The notes: generated from the sequence alone by a model not told the origin. A DNA stretch of 64,000 nt from Cryobacterium sp. SO1 (GCF_004210215.2 NZ_CP067394.1:992001-1056000), one strand, 5' to 3'; positions 36,265 to 45,211 are shown, counted from the first letter of the stretch. Numbers and translations are program-made.

Positions 36265-37422
36265 CTACGCGGCAGCGACGCTGGAGAGCGTCAGCTTCAC
36301 GAACGCTGCCGGCCGGGGGACCTTGAGGCCGAGACGACGCGATGCGACGACCACGGTGATTCCCTTGACGAAGTTGCCTTCGTGGGAGTCGGTCGACTTG
36401 GACTTGATGCCGCCCTTGTTGAGGACGGTGGCCGAAGCGAACGCGCCCACGACCACGGTGCCCACGGCCACCTTGGAGGTGACGAACGCCGTGATCGACC
36501 AGATGCCCTGCGTCACCGTGGCAACGAACGGGCCGGCTCCGAGGTAGGCGCCGTTCTTGTCCTTGGCCAGGATGAACTCGTCGAAGTCGAGCGGGTTGAT
36601 GATCAGGTAGTCAGCCTGACGCTGCGAGCCGATGCTCACCAGGGTGGCGGCGTGCTTGATGTTGTCGAGGTTGTCTTCGACGGAGGCCGAGACCAGCGTC
36701 TGCACGCCGGTACGTCCGAGCAACCCCTTGAGGTTGACGCCGGTGCCGTCGCCGTAGAGGAGCTGCTCATCGGTGCTCAGGGACAGGTCCTTGAGCAGCG
36801 AGCCGTTCATCTCGGTGACCACATAGTCGAGGTCCTCGGTCATGGCGTCGGTGAACTCGATGGACGCGCCCACCTCGGCGATGGTCTCGCGTGCGATGTC
36901 GTAGGTGTACTTGACCTGCGCCTTCGCCTGACCTTCGGCGACGGCCGTGATGGTGCCCTCGACGGGGAGCTCGTAGCGGTACTCGAGCGCGTTGCCGGAG
37001 AGGTTGCCGGACCCGAACAGGTCCTCGATGGATTCCGCGGGGCGCAGGTTGCTGACGATGACCCGGTCGATGTCGCTGATCAGCTCGGTGCCGACCATGG
37101 TCGGGCCGACAGCCTTGAACTCAGGAACCTCCTGGTTGCGGTGCGCCTTGAACGCGGCCATGTCGCCGTTCTTGACGAAGTTGTGACCGAAGCTCTTGGC
37201 CTCGATGTCAGTGTCAGCAGCCTTCTCGACCCTGACCGAGGCGATGCCAGCGACAGCCGACTTGGTCGCTGCGATGCGAGCTTCACGCTCACCGGCCGAC
37301 TTGATTTCGGCGGTCACCGTTTCGAGACGGGCGAACTCGGCGTCCGTGGTCTCAACTCCGGCGGTGCTGAACTTGAGGATGAGGGCGGAGGCTTCGGCCT
37401 TGAGTGCGATGAGATCAAACAT
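36265..37422 (-). CDS. Major capsid protein, HK97 fold
   Basis: A 385-residue protein. The first 70 residues are a charged helical scaffold-like delta region (TTDAEFARLETVTAEIKSAG), followed by the HK97 core with LISDIDRVIVSNLRPAESIE, the E-loop region YELPVEGTITAVAEGQAKAQ and the P-domain IGSQRQADYLIINPLDFDEF. The protease encoded upstream would remove the N-terminal region. Overlap with the protease gene is 8 bp. Confidence 0.9.
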   Translation of the reverse strand: MFDLIALKAEASALILKFSTAGVETTDAEFARLETVTAEIKSAGEREARIAATKSAVAGIASVRVEKAADTDIEAKSFGHNFVKNGDMAAFKAHRNQEVPEFKAVGPTMVGTELISDIDRVIVSNLRPAESIEDLFGSGNLSGNALEYRYELPVEGTITAVAEGQAKAQVKYTYDIARETIAEVGASIEFTDAMTEDLDYVVTEMNGSLLKDLSLSTDEQLLYGDGTGVNLKGLLGRTGVQTLVSASVEDNLDNIKHAATLVSIGSQRQADYLIINPLDFDEFILAKDKNGAYLGAGPFVATVTQGIWSITAFVTSKVAVGTVVVGAFASATVLNKGGIKSKSTDSHEGNFVKGITVVVASRRLGLKVPRPAAFVKLTLSSVAAA

Positions 37423-38191
37423 TGATGAGTCCTTTCAGGACGGTGAGGCGGAGTTGGGTTTGGAGCGCTTTCACGGCCTCATTGGCGGCGTCCTTGGCGG
37501 GCAGCTCCTGAGCCGTGGCCGTGGGCGGCTCCTGGGCTGTGGCTGCTTGGCCGGGCGCGGCCTTAGCATCTGTGTCTGTGCCGGCTTCGGGAGCCGCTGC
37601 GGGTTGCAGGAGCTCGCCGAGGAGCTCGTACGCGGCGCGCATTCGCTCGATGGTGGCGGCCGAGTGGGTCCGGCCAGCCTTGGCCTCGACGAGATCAGCC
37701 GCGAGGGCTTTCACGTCGAGAAGTTCGGTCTCGGGGTTGGCGCCGTAGGCGGTCACGGACGCTTCGAGGAGGTCGATCTCGTACAGTTCGAGGACGGCCA
37801 GCCCGTCGCGCACCGACGTGGCGGACGCTTTGAGGTAGTAACCGATCGAGAACTGCTTGATCCTGCGACTCTGCAAGTTGCGGTACACCTGATGTGCCTT
37901 CTTGTTTTCCAGGTCGAACTGGACTTCAACAAGCAGGCCTGCTGCCGTCTCCTCGGCTTTGGTGATGTCGCCGATGAAGTTGAACGGGTCAGAGGTGTCG
38001 TGGTTCCAGAGGAATGGGATCTGGTCGCCGCTGGCGGCCCATGCCGCGAGCGTCTTCTGAAACGCCCCCGGCATCATCACGTCCCCGTACGAATCCACAA
38101 CGTGGAAGGCGGATACGAGAGCCGTGACAATGCCGAGCCCGTCCGAGACCTCGGCAGTGTTGATCTGCGCGGTCAATGATTTGGTGAGCAT
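37415..38191 (-). CDS. HK97-type prohead maturation protease
   Basis: A 258-residue serine protease (S78-like). The His is in FLWNHD (about His64) and the Ser in IKQFSIGYY (about Ser115), with the acidic residue near ELYEIDLLEASVT. The C-terminal 80 residues are Ala/Gln/Pro rich and likely flexible. It matures the capsid precursor. Confidence 0.88.
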   Translation of the reverse strand: MLTKSLTAQINTAEVSDGLGIVTALVSAFHVVDSYGDVMMPGAFQKTLAAWAASGDQIPFLWNHDTSDPFNFIGDITKAEETAAGLLVEVQFDLENKKAHQVYRNLQSRRIKQFSIGYYLKASATSVRDGLAVLELYEIDLLEASVTAYGANPETELLDVKALAADLVEAKAGRTHSAATIERMRAAYELLGELLQPAAAPEAGTDTDAKAAPGQAATAQEPPTATAQELPAKDAANEAVKALQTQLRLTVLKGLINV

Positions 38192-38207
38192 GGAGTCCTT
38201 TCAGGAC

Positions 38208-40163
38208 CTAGCGGGGTACGTAGATGGAGACGGAGCATTTGCAGTTGGCTACGCCTTCGGCGTCTAGCGACGGATCGCCGGGCCACTGGGCCCCGTTGGA
38301 GAACGGTTCACCGATGCGTGCCGACTTGCCGTCCATCGACTTGTGAGCGGAGCGCGGGTCGGTGCTATTGGTGTGCCAGGTCTTCGTCGCGCGGTCGCCG
38401 GCCAGCTGCTTGGCCGCCTCGGTGAGCGCAAACGCCCCGAGGGTGGTCAGCACTGTTCGGCTGATCTGCTCGCCACGGGACGTCTTCGCTTCTTCGAACA
38501 CCGTCTCGGGTGTCCGCCTGGGCGAGTCGTCCTCCGGCTCCGGTTCGGCGCGCACCGCTTCGAGAGCAGCGAGCGTCGTTGCGTTGATCCAGGTGGCGCG
38601 TGATGCAGCGACCGCTTTAAGGAAGGCGAGCGTCTGATCGACGCCGTACTCACTGGCGGTGAAGCCGAGAGCCGCGGCGGCGTCAGACCCGATCTGCGAG
38701 GTGATGAGAACGGCAGCCTTGTAGAGGTCGTCGCCCAGTTCCTTGTCCCAGCGGGCCGTGTCGAACCATTCGCCGTCAGCCTTCGTCGAAAGCTGTTTGA
38801 GCACCTCGACCGACTGGCGTGCGAAGAAGCGGTCGATGACCTGCTGCAACGCCTTCTCGCTGACGCTGTCCGCGGTCGCCGTGACCGGCTCGGCCGCAGT
38901 GGCGTCAGCCTTCACGGCGACCTGCCCTGCAGACTTTGGCGGGGCGCTGTCACGCGGTGACGCCTGACCGCCGATGAGGACGTTCAGCGGGGTCACGAGT
39001 GAGTCAGCGTCCGGGTCGTTGATCGGAGGCAGGTTGTCCATGCGGCGTGCTTCGTTCGCAGTGATCCACGGTCGCCCGGTCGCCGTGCTCATGACCGCAC
39101 CTCGGGTGAGAAAGTCGCCGTCGAGCTTGGCCTTGAGGTTGTACGCGACGTAGATGTTCTTGCCTGGGTCGAGGACCGGGGTCAGCCGGGTGTTGATCGT
39201 TGACTCGAACTGGGCGAGTAGCGGCCCGACCACCTCGTTGTAGAAGGCCGTGAGCGCGGCTGGGTTCTTGCCGGACAGCACGTCGGGGCTGGTCTTGAAT
39301 GCCCGGGCGACAACCTCGTCGGTCAGCTGAGCGGCTTCAAACCACTGGGCTTCGCGAGAGTTGAACGGCGTGCTGTTCGTGATGGTCATGTTCTCTTCGA
39401 GAAGGAACGCGGCACCCTGCTTTGCACCACTTTGGCGCCATTCCGTGAATGACTCCATCCACTTCTTGCGTGCTTCCGGCGCCCATGCGGTTGGTCGATT
39501 GATGAACTGCGAAACTTGGGCACCGTTGCGGTAGTTCGCGATGCGGTGGTCTTCGGCGGCGGCATGCTCTGCGAGCGTGTTTCGCAGGGAGAGAACCGCC
39601 GGACTGGCATGCTCGGTTGAATGCTCAGGGTTCCAGCCCTTGAAGATGATCAAGTTCTTCTGCAGGATGGTTTGCGACTTGGCACCACCGGTGTAGGTGA
39701 TGACCAGGTCGCCGCCGGCTTCCGTGCCGGATTTGATCGAGACGGCCGGCACGACCAGCGGGACGATGGTCCAGCCGTCGCGGGTCTCGCCGAAGAACCA
39801 GTACGCCCGCTTGTAGAGGGTGTAGTCGGAGGCGAGCCACAGGTTGAGTTCGAAGGATGTCAAACCAGGATTGGGGTTGGCGAGCAGCTTCGCGGTGTTT
39901 GAGTCGGAGGCTGTCCGTCGGTCTGTGTCGCTGACCCGCTCGAAGGTCTGCAACTTGAGGCCAGCCACGCTTCCAGCGATGAAGTCGACCGCTGAGTGCA
40001 CGGACGGCTGCTTGTAGTAGAGAGCGCCCGGGTTCATCCCGCGGATCTTGTCGACGAGGGCACGAGTCTCGTGTGCGGTGAACGTCTGAGCAGGCGTCGG
40101 CGTCGCAGTTGCGGTACCCGCCGATTTCCTGGAGAAGCCCACCAAGCCTTTGATTAGCCCCAA
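38208..40163 (-). CDS. Portal protein fused to a MuF-like C-terminal domain
   Basis: A 651-residue protein, longer than typical siphovirus portals (about 400-500). Residues 1-400 form the portal, including RGMNPGALYYKQPSVHSAVD and WITANEARRMDNLPPINDPD. The C-terminal 100 residues (from about 550) have TWHTNSTDPRSAHKSMDGKS and a final ANCKCSVSIYV, matching the phage head morphogenesis (MuF, SPP1 gp7) pattern usually encoded separately. No separate MuF gene is nearby. Confidence 0.85.
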   Translation of the reverse strand: MGLIKGLVGFSRKSAGTATATPTPAQTFTAHETRALVDKIRGMNPGALYYKQPSVHSAVDFIAGSVAGLKLQTFERVSDTDRRTASDSNTAKLLANPNPGLTSFELNLWLASDYTLYKRAYWFFGETRDGWTIVPLVVPAVSIKSGTEAGGDLVITYTGGAKSQTILQKNLIIFKGWNPEHSTEHASPAVLSLRNTLAEHAAAEDHRIANYRNGAQVSQFINRPTAWAPEARKKWMESFTEWRQSGAKQGAAFLLEENMTITNSTPFNSREAQWFEAAQLTDEVVARAFKTSPDVLSGKNPAALTAFYNEVVGPLLAQFESTINTRLTPVLDPGKNIYVAYNLKAKLDGDFLTRGAVMSTATGRPWITANEARRMDNLPPINDPDADSLVTPLNVLIGGQASPRDSAPPKSAGQVAVKADATAAEPVTATADSVSEKALQQVIDRFFARQSVEVLKQLSTKADGEWFDTARWDKELGDDLYKAAVLITSQIGSDAAAALGFTASEYGVDQTLAFLKAVAASRATWINATTLAALEAVRAEPEPEDDSPRRTPETVFEEAKTSRGEQISRTVLTTLGAFALTEAAKQLAGDRATKTWHTNSTDPRSAHKSMDGKSARIGEPFSNGAQWPGDPSLDAEGVANCKCSVSIYVPR

Positions 40164-41722
40164 AGCGGAGCCTCCGTTTCGTAGATGGATGGTGCATCCG
40201 CACCGAAGCGCAGAGCAGAGATGGTGAGCGCGAAGTACGCCTGCTCGACGGCGATCAAGCCGGCGATGTCTTCGGGGGAGCCGTCACGGTCGAAGGCCCA
40301 CAAGTCCTGCCACTTGCGAGTGGCGGCGGTGGCTGCCGCGACGTTCAGGTCTTCCTGGTCGATGTGCCGGATGAGGCCGTCCCGGATGCCGTCGTAGAAG
40401 GCACCGGCTGCGGCGCCGACGTCGCTGCCTTGGAGGGAGAAGACCGGGAGGCCGGCTTTCTCCATGAGCTCGATGAGGTGGGAAGCTGTGGTCGCCTTGC
40501 CCTGCACCACGATCTTGGTGACGTTCGTCCAGGCGGCGTTGTCGCTGGCCAACTTCTCGACCAAGTACGGAATCACCCAGGCCTGGCCTTCGCGCTTAGT
40601 GATGATCTCGACGTGTGCGAGTTCGTCATCACGCCAACCCGCGATCCCGATCGAGGTCATCGAACGGTCTGCTGAAGTGTCCACGGAGATGATCCGCTCG
40701 CTCGAAGCGGAGATGAACGAGCCGCGGTAGCGCGGTCCGTTCGACGGGTCGGAGCATGCTTCCCAGTCGCCGGCACCGAATACGCCGCCGGTAGCCAGAG
40801 GCGTGTACACGCACAGGTGCTCGGTCTTGAACTCGCCTTCGCTCATGGTCCGTCGGGCGTCACGGATCGTCTTGACGGTCAGCGCCCCGTAACCCATGGA
40901 CGGGTTCGCCTGTGCCCAATGGTCGATGTTGTCGAGCTCGTCACCCTCTACGTCGTCTGGGGCGCTCCACTCGAAAATGGCGAGGCCGGTATCCGGGTCG
41001 TCTTTGGCGGCAATTGCCTGCTCACGCAGCTTGTTGAGGACGACCGAGCGGTACGTGCCTGCGTTGCTCATCGCGATGAGCATGGAATTCCACACCGCGA
41101 TCAGTGACGGCTTGATGGCCGTCCATGTCTCCGTTGTGTACTGGGAGCCCAGCTCGTCGAAGCCGACAAGCTTGTTCGAGGTCCCTCGGGCCGCACCCGG
41201 CGCCGAGCTGGCGACGCCCCACTCCCTGCCGTCCTTGAGGGTGAACGCTTCCGCGCCGGCGATGTTCGACACTCGATCGAGGAGGGCTTTCAGCGACGGG
41301 TTGGCCTTGACCAACTTGAGCGCGTTCTTCCACATCAGGCGCGCGGTCTTCAAGTCCTGAGCGATGCTCATGATGAACTCGCCGCGGTCGATGAACAGCG
41401 TCCACAGGCCGAGCACGTTGAAGATGACGCTCTTGCCGTTCTGGCGGGACACCAGGACCAGGACTGTGGAGAACCGGTTGGATCCGTCTGGCAGGATCTC
41501 GCCGATGTGGATGAGGAGCCACTTCTGCCACGGCCGGAGCTTGAGCAACGGCAAGAACTTCTCGGCGAAGAAAATGACGCTGAAGCCCCAGCTCGTCTCG
41601 GGGGTTAGCTCGCGAAGGGGAGGGGTGAAGATCCGAGGTTCAGTAGTCCCCAGCCGCTTGGGGTCCGCGGCCTTCTTTGGCGCGATCGCGTTCTGCGGTG
41701 AGGGTGTCGAGGGCGGGGTCAA
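40154..41722 (-). CDS. Terminase large subunit
   Basis: A 522-residue packaging motor. The ATPase has Walker A VSRQNGKS (about 91-98) and Walker B KLVGFDEL (about 184-191); the C-terminal RNase H-like nuclease begins at ISVDTSADRS near 325, with the acidic cluster expected further on. It overlaps the portal gene by 10 bp and the small subunit by 83 bp. Confidence 0.92.
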   Translation of the reverse strand: MTPPSTPSPQNAIAPKKAADPKRLGTTEPRIFTPPLRELTPETSWGFSVIFFAEKFLPLLKLRPWQKWLLIHIGEILPDGSNRFSTVLVLVSRQNGKSVIFNVLGLWTLFIDRGEFIMSIAQDLKTARLMWKNALKLVKANPSLKALLDRVSNIAGAEAFTLKDGREWGVASSAPGAARGTSNKLVGFDELGSQYTTETWTAIKPSLIAVWNSMLIAMSNAGTYRSVVLNKLREQAIAAKDDPDTGLAIFEWSAPDDVEGDELDNIDHWAQANPSMGYGALTVKTIRDARRTMSEGEFKTEHLCVYTPLATGGVFGAGDWEACSDPSNGPRYRGSFISASSERIISVDTSADRSMTSIGIAGWRDDELAHVEIITKREGQAWVIPYLVEKLASDNAAWTNVTKIVVQGKATTASHLIELMEKAGLPVFSLQGSDVGAAAGAFYDGIRDGLIRHIDQEDLNVAAATAATRKWQDLWAFDRDGSPEDIAGLIAVEQAYFALTISALRFGADAPSIYETEAPLWG

Positions 41723-42065
41723 CGGGAGCTGCCCCTTCCGGGCGGACGTCGAACTCTCCGCGGTCGTCAGGAGTTAGACCGAACTTGGCGGCCTGTGCGA
41801 AGTAGGCGGCCGCGGCTGTGGTCTCAGCGGCTACCCATGGGGCGATGACGACGCCTTGGGAGTTGGTGTGTGTGAGGCCTTTCGCCCGGCGCATAGCAAC
41901 TGCTTCGTGCCAGCGGGAGAAGGTCTCGCAGAGAATTTCGAGAGCCATAGAATCGGCTTTTGTGAGGATTTCAGGGTCGAGTTGAGCCACTACGACGGTC
42001 CATTTCAGGGCCGCCACTTTGCTCAGACCCTGCGGTTTGACTGGCCTGTGGGGGTTTAGCGCCAT
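41640..42065 (-). CDS. Terminase small subunit-like protein
   Basis: A 141-residue protein upstream of the large subunit and overlapping it. It is mostly helical with a central ILCETFSRWHEAVAMRRAKG and AYFAQAAKFGLTPDDRGEFD, a pattern seen in P27-type small subunits. AGGGCAGAGGGAG precedes the start. It would recognise the packaging site, probably in the gap upstream. Confidence 0.7.
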   Translation of the reverse strand: MALNPHRPVKPQGLSKVAALKWTVVVAQLDPEILTKADSMALEILCETFSRWHEAVAMRRAKGLTHTNSQGVVIAPWVAAETTAAAAYFAQAAKFGLTPDDRGEFDVRPEGAAPVDPALDTLTAERDRAKEGRGPQAAGDY

Positions 42066-42226
42066 CGGAAAATGCTCCCTCTGCCCTAAATGAAGGGGGG
42101 TCTGGCGAAAACGCCTATATGTGTGGGCCCCTTACCCGGAAGTCAGGGCCCGGGTCGAGAACGCGAAAAACTGCGACCCCCTACCCCTGTGGGGTCTTGG
42201 CCAGGCCTGTTATCGCTTCGAATGCG
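42066..42226. other. Gap between HNH and terminase genes; candidate packaging (cos) region
   Basis: A 161-bp gap with a G-rich run and two short hairpins (for example GACCCC at 42176 pairing with GGGGTC at 42192). In many cos-type actinophages the cos site sits between the HNH and small-terminase genes. No cut site can be assigned from sequence. Confidence 0.3.
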
Positions 42227-42553
42227 CTACCAGGCCTCGCTAGGGCGGCCGAGCGACACTTTCAGCGGGGAGTTGCCGCGCTTCCGGTTGCAGTGGCGGT
42301 GTGACGCTTGCAAGCCGGCCGGGTCTTCGGAGATGCGGATGTTGTCCGCCTTCGACCGCGCGTAGATGTGGTCGGTCTCGTAAACCATTTCGTCTGTCGT
42401 GTTAGTGATCGAGTAGTCGATCGTTTGATGGCAAATACCGCACCGTGAGTTGAGCTCGGCTGACTTAGCTCTGAACTCCTTCTTGACTTTGCGCCAGTTG
42501 CGGGTGCTGCGGCCAGTTGACGGTGCGATACCACCAGCGGTGAGGCGGGTCAT
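42227..42553 (-). CDS. HNH endonuclease
   Basis: A 108-residue nuclease. Cys38-x2-Cys41 (SRCGICHQ), the catalytic DH pair at 61-62 in ETDHIYARS, and HRHCNRKRGN near 85-94 complete the HNH fold with a zinc knuckle. Such genes next to terminase assist packaging cleavage in cos phages. ATG 42553 is chosen; a TTG start at 42589 would add 12 residues. Confidence 0.85.
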   Translation of the reverse strand: MTRLTAGGIAPSTGRSTRNWRKVKKEFRAKSAELNSRCGICHQTIDYSITNTTDEMVYETDHIYARSKADNIRISEDPAGLQASHRHCNRKRGNSPLKVSLGRPSEAW

Positions 42554-42590
42554 GCTGGCCGCCGTTCTGCCCACCGAGCAGGCATGCAAA

Positions 42591-42617
42591 AAGCGAGTCG
42601 CAGGTTGCGACTCGCTT
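42591..42617. terminator. Intrinsic terminator upstream of HNH gene
   Basis: AAGCGAGTCGCA and TGCGACTCGCTT form a perfect 12-bp stem with a GGT loop, flanked by A-runs on the left. It separates the two zinc-protein paralogues from the packaging genes. Confidence 0.7.
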
Positions 42618-42649
42618 CATGGGTGGTGGGTATGTTCAGATGGTTCGGT

Positions 42650-43069
42650 CTAGCGCCCTCTGCCGAGACTGGGTAGCCCGCCGGAAACTATCCGAGTGGT
42701 CTTGGTCAGGTAGATGACTCGCTCCGGTGCTGCGCTATCCGCAGGTCGGCCTCGACCCTTCCGCTCATTCGCCACTGAGAAGGCCTCAAGAAGGTCGGGG
42801 TCGTGGATTCCGGCACGGTTGCCGTGGGTCGCGTCGTGATCCCGCTGAGTCATCTCCGGCCTGGGCTTCTTGGTGCCTTTGGCCGCTTGTCGGGTCGCTT
42901 CCGCTGGCTCGGCCTTCGTGCGCACGGGCCGCTTCGGTGCGTTAATCGTGCCGTCGCACCTGAGGCCCGCGGCCGTCGCGTGCACAGCCATTCGCCCGCG
43001 CCACAGGAGGTGTCGCTCGTGGCAGTCGGGGCATTCGATTTGAGGCAGGGACACGGCTGGGCTCCTCAC
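42650..43069 (-). CDS. Zinc-finger phage protein, paralogue 1, 139 aa
   Basis: Starts MRSPAVSLPQIECPDCHERH. CPDC followed by RHLLWRGRMAVHATAAGLRC makes a four-ligand zinc module. The C-terminus ends IVSGGLPSLGRGR, almost identical to the end of the neighbouring gene (PVSGGLPSLGRGH). The central region is basic and variable. The function is unknown; position and shared ends imply a duplicated gene. Confidence 0.65.
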   Translation of the reverse strand: MRSPAVSLPQIECPDCHERHLLWRGRMAVHATAAGLRCDGTINAPKRPVRTKAEPAEATRQAAKGTKKPRPEMTQRDHDATHGNRAGIHDPDLLEAFSVANERKGRGRPADSAAPERVIYLTKTTRIVSGGLPSLGRGR

Positions 43070-43132
43070 GACGGTGATGACAGGTTACTGCGCAACCGGC
43101 TTGGCGCCGGCCCGATGAACGAGCCGGATCAC

Positions 43133-43657
43133 CTAGTGGCCGCGCCCAAGAGAGGGTAGGCCTCCGCTGACGGGACGCGCGCCTTTGACCTGGTAGATGC
43201 CGCGGTCGAGCGGTTCAGTGCGGCGGGGGTGCATCCCGAATAGCTTGTTCTTTCGCTTGTCCCGTGCCTTCTGCTCGGCCTTCGCCACCTTGGCGAAGGA
43301 CGCAGCCGCAGTGGTTGCGTTCATCCGGGAACCCGGCGGATTCTGCTTCTGTTTGGGCTGGGGTATTGGCGTTCGCAACACGACCGGTTGCCCAGAAAGC
43401 CCTGCGTACGCTTCGTGTGAACTCTGAGGTGGTCTACCTCGCCGTGGCAAGGCCTTCTGAGCGACGGCCTGGCGCTGGGTTACCTTTGCCGCTTGCTCGC
43501 TCTTCGACTCGAAGGTCGCCTCGGGATATCCAACATTGCCGGAGCAACGCTCCCCAGCCGCCGTCGTGTGGACGGACATGGCACAGCGCCAGAGGGCATG
43601 ACGTTCGGAGCACACAACACATGTTTCGAACTCCAGACCCGCCACTGTGCTCCTCAC
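43133..43657 (-). CDS. Zinc-finger phage protein, paralogue 2, 174 aa
   Basis: Starts MRSTVAGLEFETCVVCSERH. The order CVVC, RHALWRCAMSVHTTAAGERC and the C-terminal VSGGLPSLGRGH match paralogue 1, while the middle differs and is Lys/Gln/Pro rich with an Ala-rich helix (NATTAAASFAKVAKAEQKAR). The conserved tail may be a docking peptide for a shared partner. The two genes lie in tandem between lysin and HNH genes. Confidence 0.65.
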   Translation of the reverse strand: MRSTVAGLEFETCVVCSERHALWRCAMSVHTTAAGERCSGNVGYPEATFESKSEQAAKVTQRQAVAQKALPRRGRPPQSSHEAYAGLSGQPVVLRTPIPQPKQKQNPPGSRMNATTAAASFAKVAKAEQKARDKRKNKLFGMHPRRTEPLDRGIYQVKGARPVSGGLPSLGRGH

Positions 43658-43740
43658 GTCGTGAGGTCACCCTAGCGGAGCGGAGATCAGTTGAGACAGA
43701 CCCAGGTCGAGCTAGAGCGTGTTGAGGGCCTTGGGCAACT

Positions 43741-43763
43741 GCCGGCTCGATGAACGAGCCGGC
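43741..43763. terminator. Hairpin after lysin gene
   Basis: GCCGGCTCG and CGAGCCGGC form a perfect 9-bp stem with an ATGAA loop, 13 bp beyond the lysin stop. Confidence 0.55.
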
Positions 43764-43775
43764 CGGTGCGTGTGG

Positions 43776-44738
43776 CTACGGACGCTCGAGACCGAGCGCG
43801 AAGTTGGTCCACGAGTTGATGCCGAGCCGGGCGTCGATGAGCTCGGCAGGGTAGTCGCCGAAATCATGGGCGTACTGCTGGACACCGCGGCAGCCGCCGC
43901 CCTCAATCACCCCGTCAACAGGTCCGTCGAAGCGGTGCGAGACATTGAGCGTGATCTGCACGCCCTTTCGAGTCAACTCTCCGAACTGGTCGTCGCACCT
44001 GCCGTCGTAGCGGCCGCGGGCCTTCAGAGCGAGCTGAACTCGCTTGGCGACGCCAGTGCCGTTCGGCTCCCAGTAGGACCAGGAGGCCGCAGGGCTGGCC
44101 GGTGCCGCGGTCGGTGCCGCCGGAGAGCTTCCGGCGTAGTCGAATGCCCAGTCGCGCCAGGAATTGACGTCGATGGTGACCCCGCCAATGTTGGCGGACG
44201 AGGAGTACTGGTGGCCGCCGTTGCGGTCAGCCGGGATCTTGCCGACCAGGTCGTAGGTGAACGGCGTGTAGCCGTATGCGGCGATGATGAAGTCGCAGCC
44301 GGTGCCGAGCAGAGCCGGCCAGTCATTGGACCGCTCGATGCTCAGACCGAGGTAGCACTTGACCTGACGTCCGCCGATTCCGAGGCGGGCCCGGACGGTG
44401 TCGATGAATACCGCAGCAGCCTGGTCACTGTAGTGACGCTTGCCGTCCAGCGACTCGTTGTCCAGGACGATGAAGTCGGAGCCGGTCCAACCGCGCAGGT
44501 GATCCACGAAGTAGTTTGCGGCGCCGGCCGGATCCTGTGCATCGGACGGCACCCAGTAGTGGCCGACACGCATTCCGGCGGCGCGGGCATTGTCCACCTG
44601 CGCGATGTAGTGCGGTGCGACGTAGCGGGTGACGTTATCGCCGCCAAGCTTCACGTAGCAGGATTCGTAACCCTGACTACGGGCGAGCCCGAAATCGAGG
44701 TTCCGCTGTGATGTTCCGGTGTCGATACCTAGTGACAA
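43776..44738 (-). CDS. Endolysin, GH25 muramidase with C-terminal wall-binding region
   Basis: A 320-residue lytic enzyme. The GH25 fold begins at LGIDTGT (catalytic-face Asp), continues with GHYWVPSDAQDP and the catalytic DxE in FIVLDNESL near residue 95, and closes with HQYSSSANIGGVTIDVNSW near 185. A Pro/Ala linker (about 205-220) leads to a C-terminal region with peptidoglycan-binding-like repeats ending INSWTNFALGLERP. TTG 44738 is the start, with AGAGGGA upstream; it cleaves glycan chains at lysis. Confidence 0.85.
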   Translation of the reverse strand: MSLGIDTGTSQRNLDFGLARSQGYESCYVKLGGDNVTRYVAPHYIAQVDNARAAGMRVGHYWVPSDAQDPAGAANYFVDHLRGWTGSDFIVLDNESLDGKRHYSDQAAAVFIDTVRARLGIGGRQVKCYLGLSIERSNDWPALLGTGCDFIIAAYGYTPFTYDLVGKIPADRNGGHQYSSSANIGGVTIDVNSWRDWAFDYAGSSPAAPTAAPASPAASWSYWEPNGTGVAKRVQLALKARGRYDGRCDDQFGELTRKGVQITLNVSHRFDGPVDGVIEGGGCRGVQQYAHDFGDYPAELIDARLGINSWTNFALGLERP

Positions 44739-44746
44739 ATTATTGA

Positions 44747-44757
44747 TCCCTCTGAGC
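44747..44757 (-). promoter_or_regulatory. Repeated ribosome-binding leader CGCTCAGAGGG, copy 1
   Basis: The segment CGCTCAGAGGGA recurs before three leftward genes (lysin 44738, 49-aa 45552, 69-aa 46542), each time preceded by a GGCC-rich hairpin. Here the hairpin is CGGCCCTC/GAGGGCCG at 44771-44792. Confidence 0.5.
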
Positions 44758-44770
44758 GTTGAGTAGGAAA

Positions 44771-44792
44771 CGGCCCTCGAAGTGGAGGGCCG
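44771..44792. terminator. Hairpin between lysin and rightward 92-aa gene
   Basis: CGGCCCTC and GAGGGCCG form a perfect 8-bp stem with a GAAGTG loop and part of the repeated leader. Confidence 0.5.
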
Positions 44793-44858
44793 CGGAAGAC
44801 GGTGTTTGGGTGGCTGCCGTCCCGAGCTGCGATACCTTCAGGTGACGCAAGGGGAAAC

Positions 44859-45137
44859 GTGGACGGCACTGAACTGACAGAACAACTGGTCAAGCGGATG
44901 AAGGGGCGGGGCTCGCTGACGATCCCAGAGATCCTGCAGGACCTGTCCGCACTAGGCGTGCAGACGCTGGGCGAGCGGGACCTACTCTGGCCAGGCAATA
45001 TCGTCGTTTGGCATGACACCACAAAGGAAGCCATCGCTGCGATCATCGCGCTGGTCAACGACCCGCGCTCCGGGTTAGGTCAGGTGAGCCCGGCGAGCGT
45101 CATGAACTACGCCCATGAGGGGCACGTCTTGAACTAA
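44859..45137 (+). CDS. Lone rightward phage protein of unknown function, 92 aa
   Basis: The only plus-strand gene between 24.1 and 47 kb of the prophage. GTG 44859 is chosen (AAGGGGA 4 bp upstream). The protein reads DGTELTEQLVKRMKGRGSLT then IPEILQDLSALGVQTLGERD and a hydrophobic IAAIIALVNDPRSGLG; it looks like a small helical winged-helix-type domain. The opposite orientation suggests separate control, for example during lysogeny. I do not recognise a family. Confidence 0.55.
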   Translation: MDGTELTEQLVKRMKGRGSLTIPEILQDLSALGVQTLGERDLLWPGNIVVWHDTTKEAIAAIIALVNDPRSGLGQVSPASVMNYAHEGHVLN

Positions 45138-45211
45138 CCGCCGGCGACCGAGGCTGGGATCAAGAAGGGCTACAAGAATTTGCACTGGTGGCCGATGGAG
45201 ATTGCCCTTCG

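Noticed and set aside
42066..42226. Exact cos cleavage site
   Set aside because: The location is plausible but no cohesive-end sequence can be identified without virion end mapping.
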